NCBI RefSeq assembly: GCF_024206475.1
Contig: NZ_JAMBPR010000020.1
Coordinates: 1 to 64,000, forward strand
Length of the DNA stretch: 64,000 nt
Source: Paraburkholderia sp. CNPSo 3274
GTDB taxonomy: Bacteria; Pseudomonadota; Gammaproteobacteria; Burkholderiales; Burkholderiaceae
Direction of reading: 5' to 3'
Shown: one piece after another, positions 18,731 to 27,928 of the stretch
Position numbering within the stretch: the stretch's first letter is position 1
Layout: the number at the start of each line of letters is the position of its first letter
Translations under genes and position numbers: made by a program
The notes under the pieces: generated by a model
Databases searched by the model: none
Told to the model about the DNA's origin: nothing
What the model saw: the letters and a program-made list of their open reading frames with translations, nothing else

Positions 18731-19756
18731 ATGAGCAAGAAACTCTATATCTCCGACGTGACGCTGCGCGACGGCAGCCACGCCATTCGCCATCAGTACT
18801 CGATCCAGAACGTGCAGGACATCGCCCGCGCGCTGGACAAAGCCAGGGTGGACAGCATCGAAGTCGCCCACGGCGACGGCCTGCAAGGTTCGAGCTTCAA
18901 CTACGGCTTCGGCGCGCATAGCGACCTCGAATGGATCGAGGCGGTGGCCGATGTGGTCACTCACGCGCAGATCGCCACGCTGCTTCTGCCCGGCATCGGC
19001 ACGATTCACGACCTGAAGGCCGCGTACAACGCGGGCGCGCGCATCGTGCGCGTGGCCACGCACTGCACGGAAGCCGACATTTCGAAGCAGCACATCGAAT
19101 ACGCGCGCGAACTGGGCATGGACACCGTGGGCTTCCTGATGATGAGCCACATGACCACGCCGGAAAACCTCGCGGTCGAAGCGAAGAAGATGGAAAGCTA
19201 CGGCGCGACCTGCATTTACGTGGTCGATTCGGGCGGCGCGCTCACGATGAACGACGTGCGCGACCGTTTCCGTGCCGTCAAACAAGTGCTCAAGCCCGAA
19301 ACGCAAACGGGCATGCACGCGCACCACAACCTCTCGCTGGGCGTGGCGAACTCGATCGTCGCGGTGGAAGAAGGGTGCGACCGCGTCGACGCATCGCTCG
19401 CCGGCATGGGTGCCGGCGCGGGCAACGCGCCGCTCGAAGTGTTCATCGGCGCGGCGGAACGTATGGGCTGGAACCACGGCACCGACCTCTACACGCTGAT
19501 GGACGCCGCCGATGACATCGTGCGTCCGCTGCAGGACCGCCCGGTTCGCGTGGACCGGGAAACGCTCGCGCTTGGTTATGCGGGGGTGTATTCGAGCTTC
19601 CTGCGTCACTCGGAAGTGGCCGCGAAGAAGTACGGCCTGAAGACGGTGGACATTCTCGTCGAACTGGGCAAGCGCCGGATGGTGGGCGGCCAGGAAGACA
19701 TGATCGTCGACGTGGCGCTCGATCTGAAAAAGCGCCAGGAAGCATTGCAGTCCTGA
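18731..19756 (+). CDS. mhpE: 4-hydroxy-2-oxovalerate aldolase
   Basis: A 341-residue aldolase of the HMGL/DRE-TIM family. The N-terminal [17 protein letters not shown] carries the metal and catalytic residues (Arg/Asp/His), and [15 protein letters not shown] holds the other metal histidines. It splits 4-hydroxy-2-oxovalerate into pyruvate and acetaldehyde; the acetaldehyde passes to MhpF. The C-terminal region ([16 protein letters not shown]) is the communication domain that contacts the dehydrogenase. Confidence 0.95.
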   Translation: MSKKLYISDVTLRDGSHAIRHQYSIQNVQDIARALDKARVDSIEVAHGDGLQGSSFNYGFGAHSDLEWIEAVADVVTHAQIATLLLPGIGTIHDLKAAYNAGARIVRVATHCTEADISKQHIEYARELGMDTVGFLMMSHMTTPENLAVEAKKMESYGATCIYVVDSGGALTMNDVRDRFRAVKQVLKPETQTGMHAHHNLSLGVANSIVAVEEGCDRVDASLAGMGAGAGNAPLEVFIGAAERMGWNHGTDLYTLMDAADDIVRPLQDRPVRVDRETLALGYAGVYSSFLRHSEVAAKKYGLKTVDILVELGKRRMVGGQEDMIVDVALDLKKRQEALQS

Positions 19757-19850
19757 TCAAGCGCGCCGCGCATCGCCTTTGGGTGGTGTGCGGCGTTGCC
19801 ACAAATAGCCGCCGGGAAGAGCGGCTCGCCCATACATATGGAGACTTTTT

Positions 19851-21098
19851 ATGACGTCGCGAACTAGTAGTGCTGGAGGAAGCGGAACGAGCAGCAAGGC
19901 AACCATCGCCCTGTGTCTGGCGATTGCGCTGCTCGAAGGGTTGGACCTGCAATCGGCGGGCGTAGCGGGGCCGCGCATGGCGAAGGAGTTTCATCTCGCC
20001 GTCGCGCAAATGGGCTGGGCGTTCAGCGCAGGCGCTATCGGCCTTCTGCCGGGTGCGGCGCTGGGCGGACGGCTTGCCGACCGCTTTGGCCGCAAGCGCG
20101 TGCTCATGTGGTCGGTGACGCTGTTCGGGCTTTTCTCGCTCGCCACGACCATGGTGTGGAATTTCGAAAGCCTGCTCGTCGCGCGTCTGCTCACGGGTCT
20201 CGGTCTCGGCGCAGCCATGCCGAACCTGATCGCGCTGTGCTCGGAGGCAGCGGGTCCGCAGCAGCGCAGCACGGCCGTGGGCGCGATGTACTGCGGCATG
20301 CCGTTCGGCGCGGCGGTTGCCGCCGTGATCGGCATGCTCGGCACGGGGGACGCGAGCTGGCGCCACGTGTTCTACGTCGGCGGTTTCGGCCCGATCGTGA
20401 TGGTGCCGCTGCTTGGCGTGTTCCTGCGCGAGTCGCAGCAGTTCGTTGCCGCGCAAGCTTCGAAGGTCGCGAAGGAGGGCGCGCCGACCGTGGCGCAAGC
20501 GCTCTGGCAAGAGGGCCGCGCGCGCACCACCATTGCGCTATGGATCAGCTACCTCGGCACCTTGATCGTGCTGTACTTCCTGATGAACTGGCTGCCCTCG
20601 ATGGTGCTCGCACGCGGCCTCACGCGCGTGCAGTCGAACCTCGTGCTGATGCTGTTCAACATCGGCGGCGGCGTCGGAGCCGTTGCGATCGCAACGATCA
20701 TGGATCGCTTTGGCCGCCGCGGTACCGTGATCGGGATGTACATCGGCATCGTGGTGGCGCTCAGCGTGCTCGCAAGCGCGGGCGGCGCAAGCTCGACGGC
20801 CGTGGGTGGCCTGCTGTGCGGCTTCTTTATCGTGGGTGGTCAGTCGGTGCTTTACGCACTCGCCGGCCATGCGTATCCCACGGAAGTGCGCGGCACGGGT
20901 GTGGGCGCGGCAGTGGCCGTGGGGCGTCTGGGTTCGATTCTCGGGCCGCTCGTGGCGGGGCAACTGTTCGCACTCGGCCAGAGCCCCTCGATGCTGGTGG
21001 GTTCGAGCATCCCGCTCGTCGTGATCGCGGCGCTTGCCGCGCTCAGCGTGGTGGGTGCATTCAAGCAGCGCAGCGCGTTGGGCGCACAGGGCGCATGA
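19851..21098 (+). CDS. mhpT: MFS transporter, 3-(3-hydroxyphenyl)propionate type
   Basis: A 415-residue major facilitator protein with 12 predicted membrane segments. It belongs to the aromatic acid:H+ symporter group: EGLDLQSAGVAGPRMAKEF in TM1 and GGRLADRFGRKRVLMWS in the loop between TM2 and TM3. Its place between mhpE and mhpC, in the same direction and 94 bp after mhpE, points to uptake of phenylpropionate or hydroxyphenylpropionate, as for E. coli MhpT. The exact substrate is inferred from context. TGGAGAC precedes the ATG. Confidence 0.87.
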   Translation: MTSRTSSAGGSGTSSKATIALCLAIALLEGLDLQSAGVAGPRMAKEFHLAVAQMGWAFSAGAIGLLPGAALGGRLADRFGRKRVLMWSVTLFGLFSLATTMVWNFESLLVARLLTGLGLGAAMPNLIALCSEAAGPQQRSTAVGAMYCGMPFGAAVAAVIGMLGTGDASWRHVFYVGGFGPIVMVPLLGVFLRESQQFVAAQASKVAKEGAPTVAQALWQEGRARTTIALWISYLGTLIVLYFLMNWLPSMVLARGLTRVQSNLVLMLFNIGGGVGAVAIATIMDRFGRRGTVIGMYIGIVVALSVLASAGGASSTAVGGLLCGFFIVGGQSVLYALAGHAYPTEVRGTGVGAAVAVGRLGSILGPLVAGQLFALGQSPSMLVGSSIPLVVIAALAALSVVGAFKQRSALGAQGA

Positions 21099-21107
21099 TT
21101 TTGAAGG

Positions 21108-21129
21108 GGAGAAGGCACGCGCCTTCTCC
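21108..21129 (+). other. Intercistronic hairpin between mhpT and mhpC
   Basis: A perfect 9-bp stem (GGAGAAGGC / GCCTTCTCC) with an ACGC tetraloop lies in the 65 bp between the two genes. It lacks a T-run, so it is more likely an mRNA-stability or attenuation element than a full terminator. Confidence 0.5.
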
Positions 21130-21163
21130 GGCATGGGTTATCAAGTCTTAAAGGATGGTCATC

Positions 21164-22033
21164 ATGACGGGTACGGCACAAGCAATCACCGAAGCCTCGA
21201 CGAGCAAGTTCGCGCGCGTGAAGGACGGCGAGGTCGAGTTCCAGATTCATTACAACGACGCGGGCGAAGGCGCCGAAACCGTCGTGATGCTGCATGGCTC
21301 GGGTCCGGGCGCGAGCGGCTGGGCCAACTTCAACCGCAACGTCGAACCGCTCGTCGCGGCGGGGTACCGCGTGATCCTGATGGACTGCCCGGGCTGGAGC
21401 AAGAGCGATCCGATCGTCTGCACAAGCTCGCGCTCGGACCTGAACGGCCGCGTGCTCAAGGGCCTGCTCGACGTGCTCGACATCGAGCGCGTGCATATTC
21501 TCGGTAATTCGATGGGCGGGCATAGCGCCGTTGCGTTCGCACTGGCGAACCCGCAACGCGTGGGCAAGCTCGTGCTGATGGGCGGCGGCACCGGCGGCCC
21601 GAGCAGCTTCGTGCCGATGCCCACCGAAGGCATCAAGCTGCTGCAAGGGCTCTATCGCGATCCGACGATCGAGAACCTCAAGCGCATGATGAACGTGTTC
21701 GTGTACGACGCGAGCGCGCTCACCGACGAGCTGATGCAAACGCGCCTCGACAACATGCTCGCGCGCCGCGACCACCTGGAAAACTTCGTGAAGAGCCTCG
21801 CTGCGTTCCCGAAGCAGTTCAGCGACTACGGCCCGCGCCTCGGGGAAATCGCCGCGCCCACGCTCGTGATCTGGGGCCGCGACGACCGCTTCGTGCCGAT
21901 GGATATCGGCTTGCGTCTGCTGGCCGGCATGCAGAACGCGCAACTGCACGTGTTCAACCGTTGCGGCCACTGGGCGCAATGGGAGCATGCGCAAGCGTTC
22001 AACCGCATGGTGATCGACTTCCTGCAGCACTAA
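21164..22033 (+). CDS. mhpC: 2-hydroxy-6-oxononadienedioate hydrolase
   Basis: A 289-residue alpha/beta hydrolase of the meta-cleavage product family. The oxyanion region [13 protein letters not shown] begins at residue 44, the nucleophile Ser116 is in [11 protein letters not shown], and the catalytic acid and His lie in WGRDDRFVP and RCGHWAQWE. It hydrolyses the MhpB product to succinate (or fumarate) and 2-hydroxypentadienoate. AAGGA overlaps the first possible ATG at 21155 but is 8 bp before the ATG at 21164, so the latter is chosen. In E. coli mhpC lies between mhpB and mhpD; here it closes the operon after mhpT. Confidence 0.93.
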   Translation: MTGTAQAITEASTSKFARVKDGEVEFQIHYNDAGEGAETVVMLHGSGPGASGWANFNRNVEPLVAAGYRVILMDCPGWSKSDPIVCTSSRSDLNGRVLKGLLDVLDIERVHILGNSMGGHSAVAFALANPQRVGKLVLMGGGTGGPSSFVPMPTEGIKLLQGLYRDPTIENLKRMMNVFVYDASALTDELMQTRLDNMLARRDHLENFVKSLAAFPKQFSDYGPRLGEIAAPTLVIWGRDDRFVPMDIGLRLLAGMQNAQLHVFNRCGHWAQWEHAQAFNRMVIDFLQH

Positions 22034-22059
22034 GACTCGAGAGCCCTTGCAGTAACGAT

Positions 22060-22089
22060 GCGGCGCACCTCGCGGTGTGCCGCTTTTTT
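22060..22089 (+). terminator. Terminator of the mhp operon
   Basis: A 10-bp GC-rich stem (GCGGCGCACC / GGTGTGCCGC, one wobble pair) with a TCGC loop is followed by six T residues. It starts 26 bp after the mhpC stop and is a strong factor-independent terminator. Confidence 0.9.
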
Positions 22090-22161
22090 ATTGGGGCGGT
22101 CGCATTGCGTTTGCAAACCGGCTTTTGTGTGACGAAACCGTGAGTCAATGTACCGTCAACC

Positions 22162-22181
22162 GGTTCGCCTAAAGGCAAACC
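22162..22181. promoter_or_regulatory. Palindrome upstream of the MFS gene (candidate operator)
   Basis: GGTTCGCC and GGCAAACC flank a TAAA spacer, with one mismatch in the arms. It lies about 31 bp before the -35 box of the predicted promoter at 22212-22241. The binding protein is unknown. Confidence 0.35.
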
Positions 22182-22211
22182 CACATTAGCGTAAAACGAA
22201 ACGATTCGCCA

Positions 22212-22241
22212 TTGACAAATTAAACCTGCCCCACCTATGAT
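22212..22241 (+). promoter_or_regulatory. Sigma-70 promoter of the MFS gene
   Basis: A consensus TTGACA (-35) and TATGAT (-10) are separated by 18 bp. This predicts a start about 125 nt before the MFS ATG. Together with the terminator at 22060-22089, it explains the 339-bp intergenic region after mhpC and shows that the MFS gene is separate from the mhp operon. Confidence 0.75.
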
Positions 22242-22372
22242 CGGCATCACTGCCTGGAGACGCGCGAACCGCACGCGTCCCGGCGAGCCGCGCAAGGCGC
22301 GCAAGACGCCGCGCATCAACGGTCTGCCCGGGCCCGCCTGGGTGAACCGGAGTCATGTTTGGAGACAGGCAG

Positions 22373-23719
22373 ATGCCCCAATCGATCGCCCCGGACCGCC
22401 GGTCCGAAGCCGCGCGCGCGTACGCTACGCCCGCACAGAATTCCTCGCAGCAAGACGACGCGCTCTATCGCAAGGTGTCCGCGCGCGTCATTCCTTTCCT
22501 GTTCGTTTGCTACGTCGTCTCGTTCCTTGACCGCATCAACATCGGCTTCGCGCAGTTGCAGATGAAGCACGACCTGGGCTTCAGCGACGCGATGTACGGG
22601 CTCGGCGCCGCCGTGTTCTACGTGGGCTACGTGCTGTGCGAAGTGCCGAGCAACATGCTGCTTGCGCGCTTCGGCGCGCGCCGCACGTTCATGCGCATCA
22701 TGCTGCTGTGGGGCATTGCCTCGACCAGCATGATGTTCGTGTCGAGCCCCACGCAGTTCTATGCGCTGCGCTTTTTGCTGGGCGTGTTCGAGGCGGGCTT
22801 CTTTCCGGGTATCGTGCTCTATCTCACGTACTGGTATCCTGCGCGCCGCCGCGCAGCCGTGTTCTCGATCTTCTTCGCGGGCGTGGCGGTGGCGGGCGTG
22901 CTGGGCGGCCTCATCTCGGGCTGGATCATGCGCGACATGGCCGGCGTGGCGGGATTCGCCGGCTGGCGCTGGATGTTCCTGATCGAAGGGCTGCCGGCCG
23001 TGCTGCTCGGCCTCATGGCGGCGTTCTGGCTCGTGGACGGACCCGAGAAGGCGCGCTGGCTGACCGATGCAGAAAAGGCACAACTCCTCGCACAACGCGA
23101 CGGCGAAGGCGATCACGCGCACTCCACGCGTTCGTTCGGGGCGGCGCTGCGCAACCCGCGCGTGTATTTGTTCGCGTTCATCTACTTCTCGCTGACCTGT
23201 GCCTCGCTCACGCTGAACTTCTGGATGCCGCTCATGATCCGCGACTTCGGCGTGCATGACGTGCTGGCGATCAGCCTCTACACCGTCATTCCGAATGCGG
23301 TGGGCGCGGTGGGCCTTATGTGGATCGCGCGCCGCTCGGACCGGCGTGGCGAACGGCGCTGGCATTTCGCGGCGTGCACCGTAGGCGGCGGCATCGCATT
23401 GGCGCTGCTCACGCTGCATCTTGCGAGCTTCGCCGCGATGATGGCGATTCTTTCGATCGCAGCTGTGCTGATCTTCGCCGCGTTGCCGATCTTCTGGGCG
23501 GTCCCTTCGGCGTATCTCACGGGCAAGGCCGCCGCTGCGGGCATCGCGCTCATCAGCAGTATCGGCATTACGAGCGGCATTGTGAGCCCATGGGCAATCG
23601 GGCTCATCAAGACGCAAACGGGCAGCATGGATAACGCGCTGTATCTGCTCGCGGCGTTGCTGGTAGTGAGTGGTGCGGCGTTGGTGGTTGGTGTGCCGGC
23701 GGTGAAGGCTGGCCGCTGA
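22373..23719 (+). CDS. MFS transporter of the anion:cation symporter (ACS) type
   Basis: A 448-residue MFS permease. The ACS-family signature is clear: RVIPFLFVCYVVSFLDRINI in TM1, NMLLARFGARRTFMRIMLLW between TM2 and TM3, and the EAGFFPGIVLYLTYWYPARR motif before TM5. Such permeases import organic anions such as tartrate, phthalate, glucarate or hydroxyacids with H+ or Na+. The ATG at 22373 is chosen because GGAGA lies 7 bp upstream; the ATG at 22355 has no such site. It converges on a LysR gene and follows the mhp terminator, so a role in aromatic uptake is possible but not shown. Confidence 0.87.
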   Translation: MPQSIAPDRRSEAARAYATPAQNSSQQDDALYRKVSARVIPFLFVCYVVSFLDRINIGFAQLQMKHDLGFSDAMYGLGAAVFYVGYVLCEVPSNMLLARFGARRTFMRIMLLWGIASTSMMFVSSPTQFYALRFLLGVFEAGFFPGIVLYLTYWYPARRRAAVFSIFFAGVAVAGVLGGLISGWIMRDMAGVAGFAGWRWMFLIEGLPAVLLGLMAAFWLVDGPEKARWLTDAEKAQLLAQRDGEGDHAHSTRSFGAALRNPRVYLFAFIYFSLTCASLTLNFWMPLMIRDFGVHDVLAISLYTVIPNAVGAVGLMWIARRSDRRGERRWHFAACTVGGGIALALLTLHLASFAAMMAILSIAAVLIFAALPIFWAVPSAYLTGKAAAAGIALISSIGITSGIVSPWAIGLIKTQTGSMDNALYLLAALLVVSGAALVVGVPAVKAGR

Positions 23720-23838
23720 GCGCACCTCACGCAGGCATGAGTAGCGTGCGCCAGCTCGGCCAGCGCCTGCTGAACATTCGCAATGGTGGTGGCGCAGCAA
23801 ATTTCATTCCGCATCCCCTTGCGAATGCAACCTTGAAG

Positions 23839-24756
23839 TCACTGCTGCCCCGCAAGCTCCTCCAGCAGCCAGTCGCGAAACGCAACCAGCACGGGATGGC
23901 GCTGAGCACGCTCCGGGTAGACGAGGTAGTACGAGCGCGAGCTTGGCACCGCTTCGAACGGGCTGAGCAGCCGGTTTTCCTTCAATTCGTCTTCCAACAG
24001 CATGCGCGGCACGAGGCCTACGCCGATACCGGCCACGACTGCCTGGATCAGATGCGAGGTCAGTTCGAAACTCGGGCCCGGCCGCAGCGCGTCGTGAGGC
24101 AAACCGAAGTGCGCGCACCATTCGCGCCATGCGTCGGGAAAGCTGCGCACGCGCAGCAGCGTGAGCCCTTCGAGGGATTCGATGGTCGGCGCTGCAGCCC
24201 TGCGCCTCGATTTTCGCGCGAGGGGCAAGGCGGCAGGGTTGCCGACCAGCACCAGCTCTTCCGCGTAGAGCCTGTGTGCCGTCACACCCGGCCAGCGGCC
24301 GTCGCCCACCACGATGGCGGCGTCGAGGTCCTGGGTCGAAAAGTCGGCGGCCTCGATGCGCGAGTCGAGATCGATCTGCAAATCGGGGTGCGCCTGGTAG
24401 AAGCGGTGCAGGCGCGGCAGCAGCCACTTGGCGCCGAACGTCGGCAGGGTCGCAACGCGCAGCTGCGTTTTTGGCGCGTTGGACGTGAGGGCCTGCAGCG
24501 TCGCGCTGCGGATCAGCGTGAGCGCGTGCGAGATCTCGGCCATATAGGCGCGGCCGGTATCCGTCGGGATGATGCGCTTGCCCTCGCGCGTGAAGAGCGC
24601 AAGCTCGAGCATCGCCTCGAGCGCCTGAACCTGGCGGCTCACAGCGCTCTGCGTGAGCGACAGCTCCTCGGCCGCACGCGTGAAGCTCTCATGCCGCGCG
24701 GACGCTTCGAACGCGAGCAGCAGCGACATGGAAGGCGTGAGCTTGCGAAAATTCAT
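23839..24756 (-). CDS. LysR-family regulator (GcvA-like)
   Basis: A 305-residue LysR-type regulator. The wHTH reads FTRAAEELSLTQSAVSRQVQ, preceded by LLLAFEASARHESF, a pattern of the GcvA branch. The effector domain follows (LRVATLPTFGAKWLLPRLHR). It is divergent from the ydiJ-type dehydrogenase gene across 115 bp, so that gene is the most likely target. It may also govern the convergent ACS transporter, which could import the hydroxyacid substrate. The inducer is not known. Confidence 0.85.
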   Translation of the reverse strand: MNFRKLTPSMSLLLAFEASARHESFTRAAEELSLTQSAVSRQVQALEAMLELALFTREGKRIIPTDTGRAYMAEISHALTLIRSATLQALTSNAPKTQLRVATLPTFGAKWLLPRLHRFYQAHPDLQIDLDSRIEAADFSTQDLDAAIVVGDGRWPGVTAHRLYAEELVLVGNPAALPLARKSRRRAAAPTIESLEGLTLLRVRSFPDAWREWCAHFGLPHDALRPGPSFELTSHLIQAVVAGIGVGLVPRMLLEDELKENRLLSPFEAVPSSRSYYLVYPERAQRHPVLVAFRDWLLEELAGQQ

Positions 24757-24871
24757 GCATAAACCTCATGATCAACCCAACGAATATACGTTTGCCCGGT
24801 GGCGGCCGGGGACGCGACAATGCCTTGCCGGAAAGGGAATAGTGCGCCCAAGGCGAGACTTCGAGAACGAT

Positions 24872-27800
24872 ATGACAATTGCTCCGCTTACCATTGGCGA
24901 ATTCAGAAAGCCGCTGATCCGTCAATTTTTGCATGAATTGGAGACGTCGGGTTTCGAAGGCGAGGTGGATGCGACTCACGCGACGCGCACGGTGCTGGCC
25001 ACGGACAATTCGATCTACCAGCGCTATCCGCAAGCGGTGGTGTTTCCGCGCCATGCGAAGGACGTCGCACGCCTCGCGAGCCTGCTGGGGCGCGAGGCGT
25101 TTCGCGGCGTGGCGGTTGCGGCGCGCGGCGGCGGCACGGGCACGAACGGGCAATCGCTGACCGAAGGCATCGTGGTCGATATGTCGAGGCATATGAACCG
25201 CATCCTCGAAATCGATCCCGTTGCGCGCACGGCCAGAGTGGAGGCTGGTGTCGTCAAGGATCAGCTCAATGCCGAACTGAAGCGGCACGGACTCTTTTTC
25301 GCGCCGGAGCTATCGACTTCGAACCGCGCGACCATCGGCGGCATGATCAGCACGGATGCGAGCGGGCAGGGCAGTTGCACCTACGGGAAAACGCGCGACC
25401 ATGTGCTCGCGCTGGAAACGGTCCTGGTCGGCGGTGAGTGTCTGTCGAGCGTGCCGGTCGATCATGCCGCACTTATGGCGCTCTGTGTGCGCAAGGACAA
25501 GGTCGGCGAAGTTTTCCGCATCGCGCGGGACATCAGCGAGCGCGAAGCCGACCTGATACGCGAGCGCTTTCCCGAACTGAACCGCTGCCTGACAGGTTAC
25601 GACCTCGCCCATTTGCGTGACGGCGAAGGGCGCTTCGACATCAATAGCGTGCTGTGCGGCTCGGAAGGCACGCTCGGCTTTATCGTCGAGGCGACGCTGA
25701 ACGTGCTGCCGGTTCCGAAGCACGCCGCGCTCGTCAATATCCGCTATGAGGGTTTCATGGATGCCCTGCGCGACGCGCGCGCGTTGATGGCCCATCGTCC
25801 GCTCTCGATCGAAACCGTGGACTCCACGGTGCTGCGGCTGGCGCGCGAGGATATCGTCTGGCAAAGCGTGGCCGGGTATTTCCCCGACGACGAAGGGATT
25901 GAAGGCGGTGCGAGCGGCATCAACATGGTCGAATTCAGCGGCGACGATGCGGACGAATTGCGCGCGCGCGTGGCGGCGTTCGCTGAGCACCTGGGTGCCG
26001 ACGTGAGCGTCAGGCGCCTGGGACATACGATCGCCGACGGTGAGGCGGCGATCAATCGTGTCTATGCGATGCGCAAGCGTGCGGTGGGCCTGCTCGGCAA
26101 CGCACGCGGCGCGAGCCGCCCGCAGCCCTTCGTGGAAGACACGGCCGTCCCGCCCGAAAATCTTGCCGACTATATTGCGGAGTTTCGGGCGCTGCTAGAT
26201 GGTTTTGGTTTGCGCTACGGTATGTTTGGCCACGTCGACGCCGGCGTGCTCCACGTGCGCCCCGCGCTCGATATGCGCAATCCCGACGAGGCCGCACTCG
26301 TGCGCCCCATTTCGGATGCCGTGACCGCCTTGACGATGAAGTATGGCGGCCTGCTGTGGGGTGAGCATGGCAAGGGCGTGCGCTCGGAGTACGTGCCCGG
26401 GTATTTCGGCCCTTTGTATCCCGCGCTACAGCGGCTCAAGGCAGCATTCGATGCGCACAATCAGCTCAATCCCGGCAAGATCGCCACGCCAGCGGGGGCG
26501 AGTGCGGCGCTGTTGAGGATCGACGCGACGACGCTGCGCGGCGAACTGGACCGGCGCATAGACGAGCGTGTCTGGCAGGCCAATGCCGACGCCGTTCAAT
26601 GCAACGGCAACGGCGCCTGCTACAACTTCGACCCGAACGACGCCATGTGTCCGTCCTGGAAAGCCACACGCGAGCGCGTGCATTCGCCGAAGGGCCGGGC
26701 TTCGTTAATGCGCGAATGGTTGCGTATGCAACAGGATGCCGGAGCGGATCTCACGGCTGTGCCAGCCGCGGCGGCGTTGCCGGTGCGCATGCTCAATAGC
26801 GCGCGCAAACGCCAGGGCGAGCAAGACTTCTCGCATGAGGTTTATGACGCCATGGCGGGTTGCCTCTCGTGCAAGTCATGTGTGGGGCAATGCCCCGTGA
26901 AAGTGAGCGTGCCCGAGTTTCGCGCACGCTTTCTGGAGCTCTATCACACGCGCTATTTGCGGCCGCTGCGCGACTATTTGACCGGCGCACTCGAATTCAC
27001 GGTGCCGCGCGTGGCGGCGTTGCCTGGAGCGAGAAGCGCATACAACGCGGTGATGGGCACGGATCTCGTCAAATCGTTGCTTGCGCGCTGTCTTGGCCTT
27101 GTCGATAGCCCGTTGTTGAGCCGTGTGTCATGGCGCGGTGCGCTGCGCCGCTCGGGAGCGGAGGTCGCAACGCCCGAACGCCTTTCGATGCTGGGCGTTG
27201 CCGGGCGCCAGCGCAGCGTGATCGTGGTGCAGGACGCGTTCACGCGCTACTTTGAAACGCCGGTCGCCTCCGCGTTTCTGGAACTCGCCGCGCGGCTTGG
27301 GTTCAAGGTATTCGTCGCGCCTTATCTGCCGAATGGCAAGCCATTGCACGTGCAGGGGTTTCTGCCGCAGTTTCGCCGGGCCGCGCGGCGCAATGCGGCG
27401 CAACTGACCGCGCTTGCGAAATCGGGTGTGCCGCTGGTTGGCATCGATCCGGCTATGACGCTCGTGTACCGCCAGGAGTACCGCAAGGTGGAAGGCATCG
27501 AAACCGTACCCGACGTTCAGTTGCCGCAGGAATGGCTGATCGGCGCATTGCGCACGCGCGCAATAACGCCGCGGGCGTCTGGCTCGTTCAGCCTGCTACC
27601 GCATTGCACCGAGCGCACCAACGCAAGTGCCGCCGCGCTCTTGTGGAAAGACGTATTCGCCGCGGCAGGCCTCGCGCTCGCGATGCCAGCTAGCGGTTGC
27701 TGCGGCATGTCGGGCACCTACGGTCACGAGGCGCGCAATCGCGCGACCTCGGAAACGATCTTCGAGCAATCGTGGGCGCGACATGTCGATGCGGAATCGA

Positions 27801-27922
27801 CGTCGGCGCATGGGGCGGAAGAACTGCTCGCCACGGGTTATTCGTGCCGCTGCCAGGTGAAGCGCTTGCGCGGGCGCCAGTTGCGTCACCCCATTCAGGC
27901 TTTGCTGGACGCCCTGCGCTAA
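24872..27922 (+). CDS. ydiJ: FAD and Fe-S D-2-hydroxyglutarate dehydrogenase (YdiJ type)
   Basis: A 1016-residue fusion enzyme, the usual YdiJ length. An FAD-binding PCMH domain comes first (ARGGGTGTNGQSLTEG, then LSTSNRATIGGMISTDASGQ), followed by an FAD-oxidase C-terminal domain with GHVDAGVLHVRP and WGEHGKGVRSEY. A central cysteine patch reads CNGNGACYNF. A 4Fe-4S motif starts at Cys664 (CLSCKSCVGQCPVKV), and a C-terminal cysteine-rich CCG domain holds Cys943-Cys944 in SGCCGMSGTYGHE. It oxidises D-2-hydroxyglutarate, D-lactate or similar 2-hydroxyacids and passes electrons to the respiratory chain. The divergent LysR gene probably controls it. The start at 24872 has only a weak ribosome-binding site. 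Confidence 0.92.
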   Translation: MTIAPLTIGEFRKPLIRQFLHELETSGFEGEVDATHATRTVLATDNSIYQRYPQAVVFPRHAKDVARLASLLGREAFRGVAVAARGGGTGTNGQSLTEGIVVDMSRHMNRILEIDPVARTARVEAGVVKDQLNAELKRHGLFFAPELSTSNRATIGGMISTDASGQGSCTYGKTRDHVLALETVLVGGECLSSVPVDHAALMALCVRKDKVGEVFRIARDISEREADLIRERFPELNRCLTGYDLAHLRDGEGRFDINSVLCGSEGTLGFIVEATLNVLPVPKHAALVNIRYEGFMDALRDARALMAHRPLSIETVDSTVLRLAREDIVWQSVAGYFPDDEGIEGGASGINMVEFSGDDADELRARVAAFAEHLGADVSVRRLGHTIADGEAAINRVYAMRKRAVGLLGNARGASRPQPFVEDTAVPPENLADYIAEFRALLDGFGLRYGMFGHVDAGVLHVRPALDMRNPDEAALVRPISDAVTALTMKYGGLLWGEHGKGVRSEYVPGYFGPLYPALQRLKAAFDAHNQLNPGKIATPAGASAALLRIDATTLRGELDRRIDERVWQANADAVQCNGNGACYNFDPNDAMCPSWKATRERVHSPKGRASLMREWLRMQQDAGADLTAVPAAAALPVRMLNSARKRQGEQDFSHEVYDAMAGCLSCKSCVGQCPVKVSVPEFRARFLELYHTRYLRPLRDYLTGALEFTVPRVAALPGARSAYNAVMGTDLVKSLLARCLGLVDSPLLSRVSWRGALRRSGAEVATPERLSMLGVAGRQRSVIVVQDAFTRYFETPVASAFLELAARLGFKVFVAPYLPNGKPLHVQGFLPQFRRAARRNAAQLTALAKSGVPLVGIDPAMTLVYRQEYRKVEGIETVPDVQLPQEWLIGALRTRAITPRASGSFSLLPHCTERTNASAAALLWKDVFAAAGLALAMPASGCCGMSGTYGHEARNRATSETIFEQSWARHVDAESTSAHGAEELLATGYSCRCQVKRLRGRQLRHPIQALLDALR

Positions 27923-27928
27923 CCCGGA

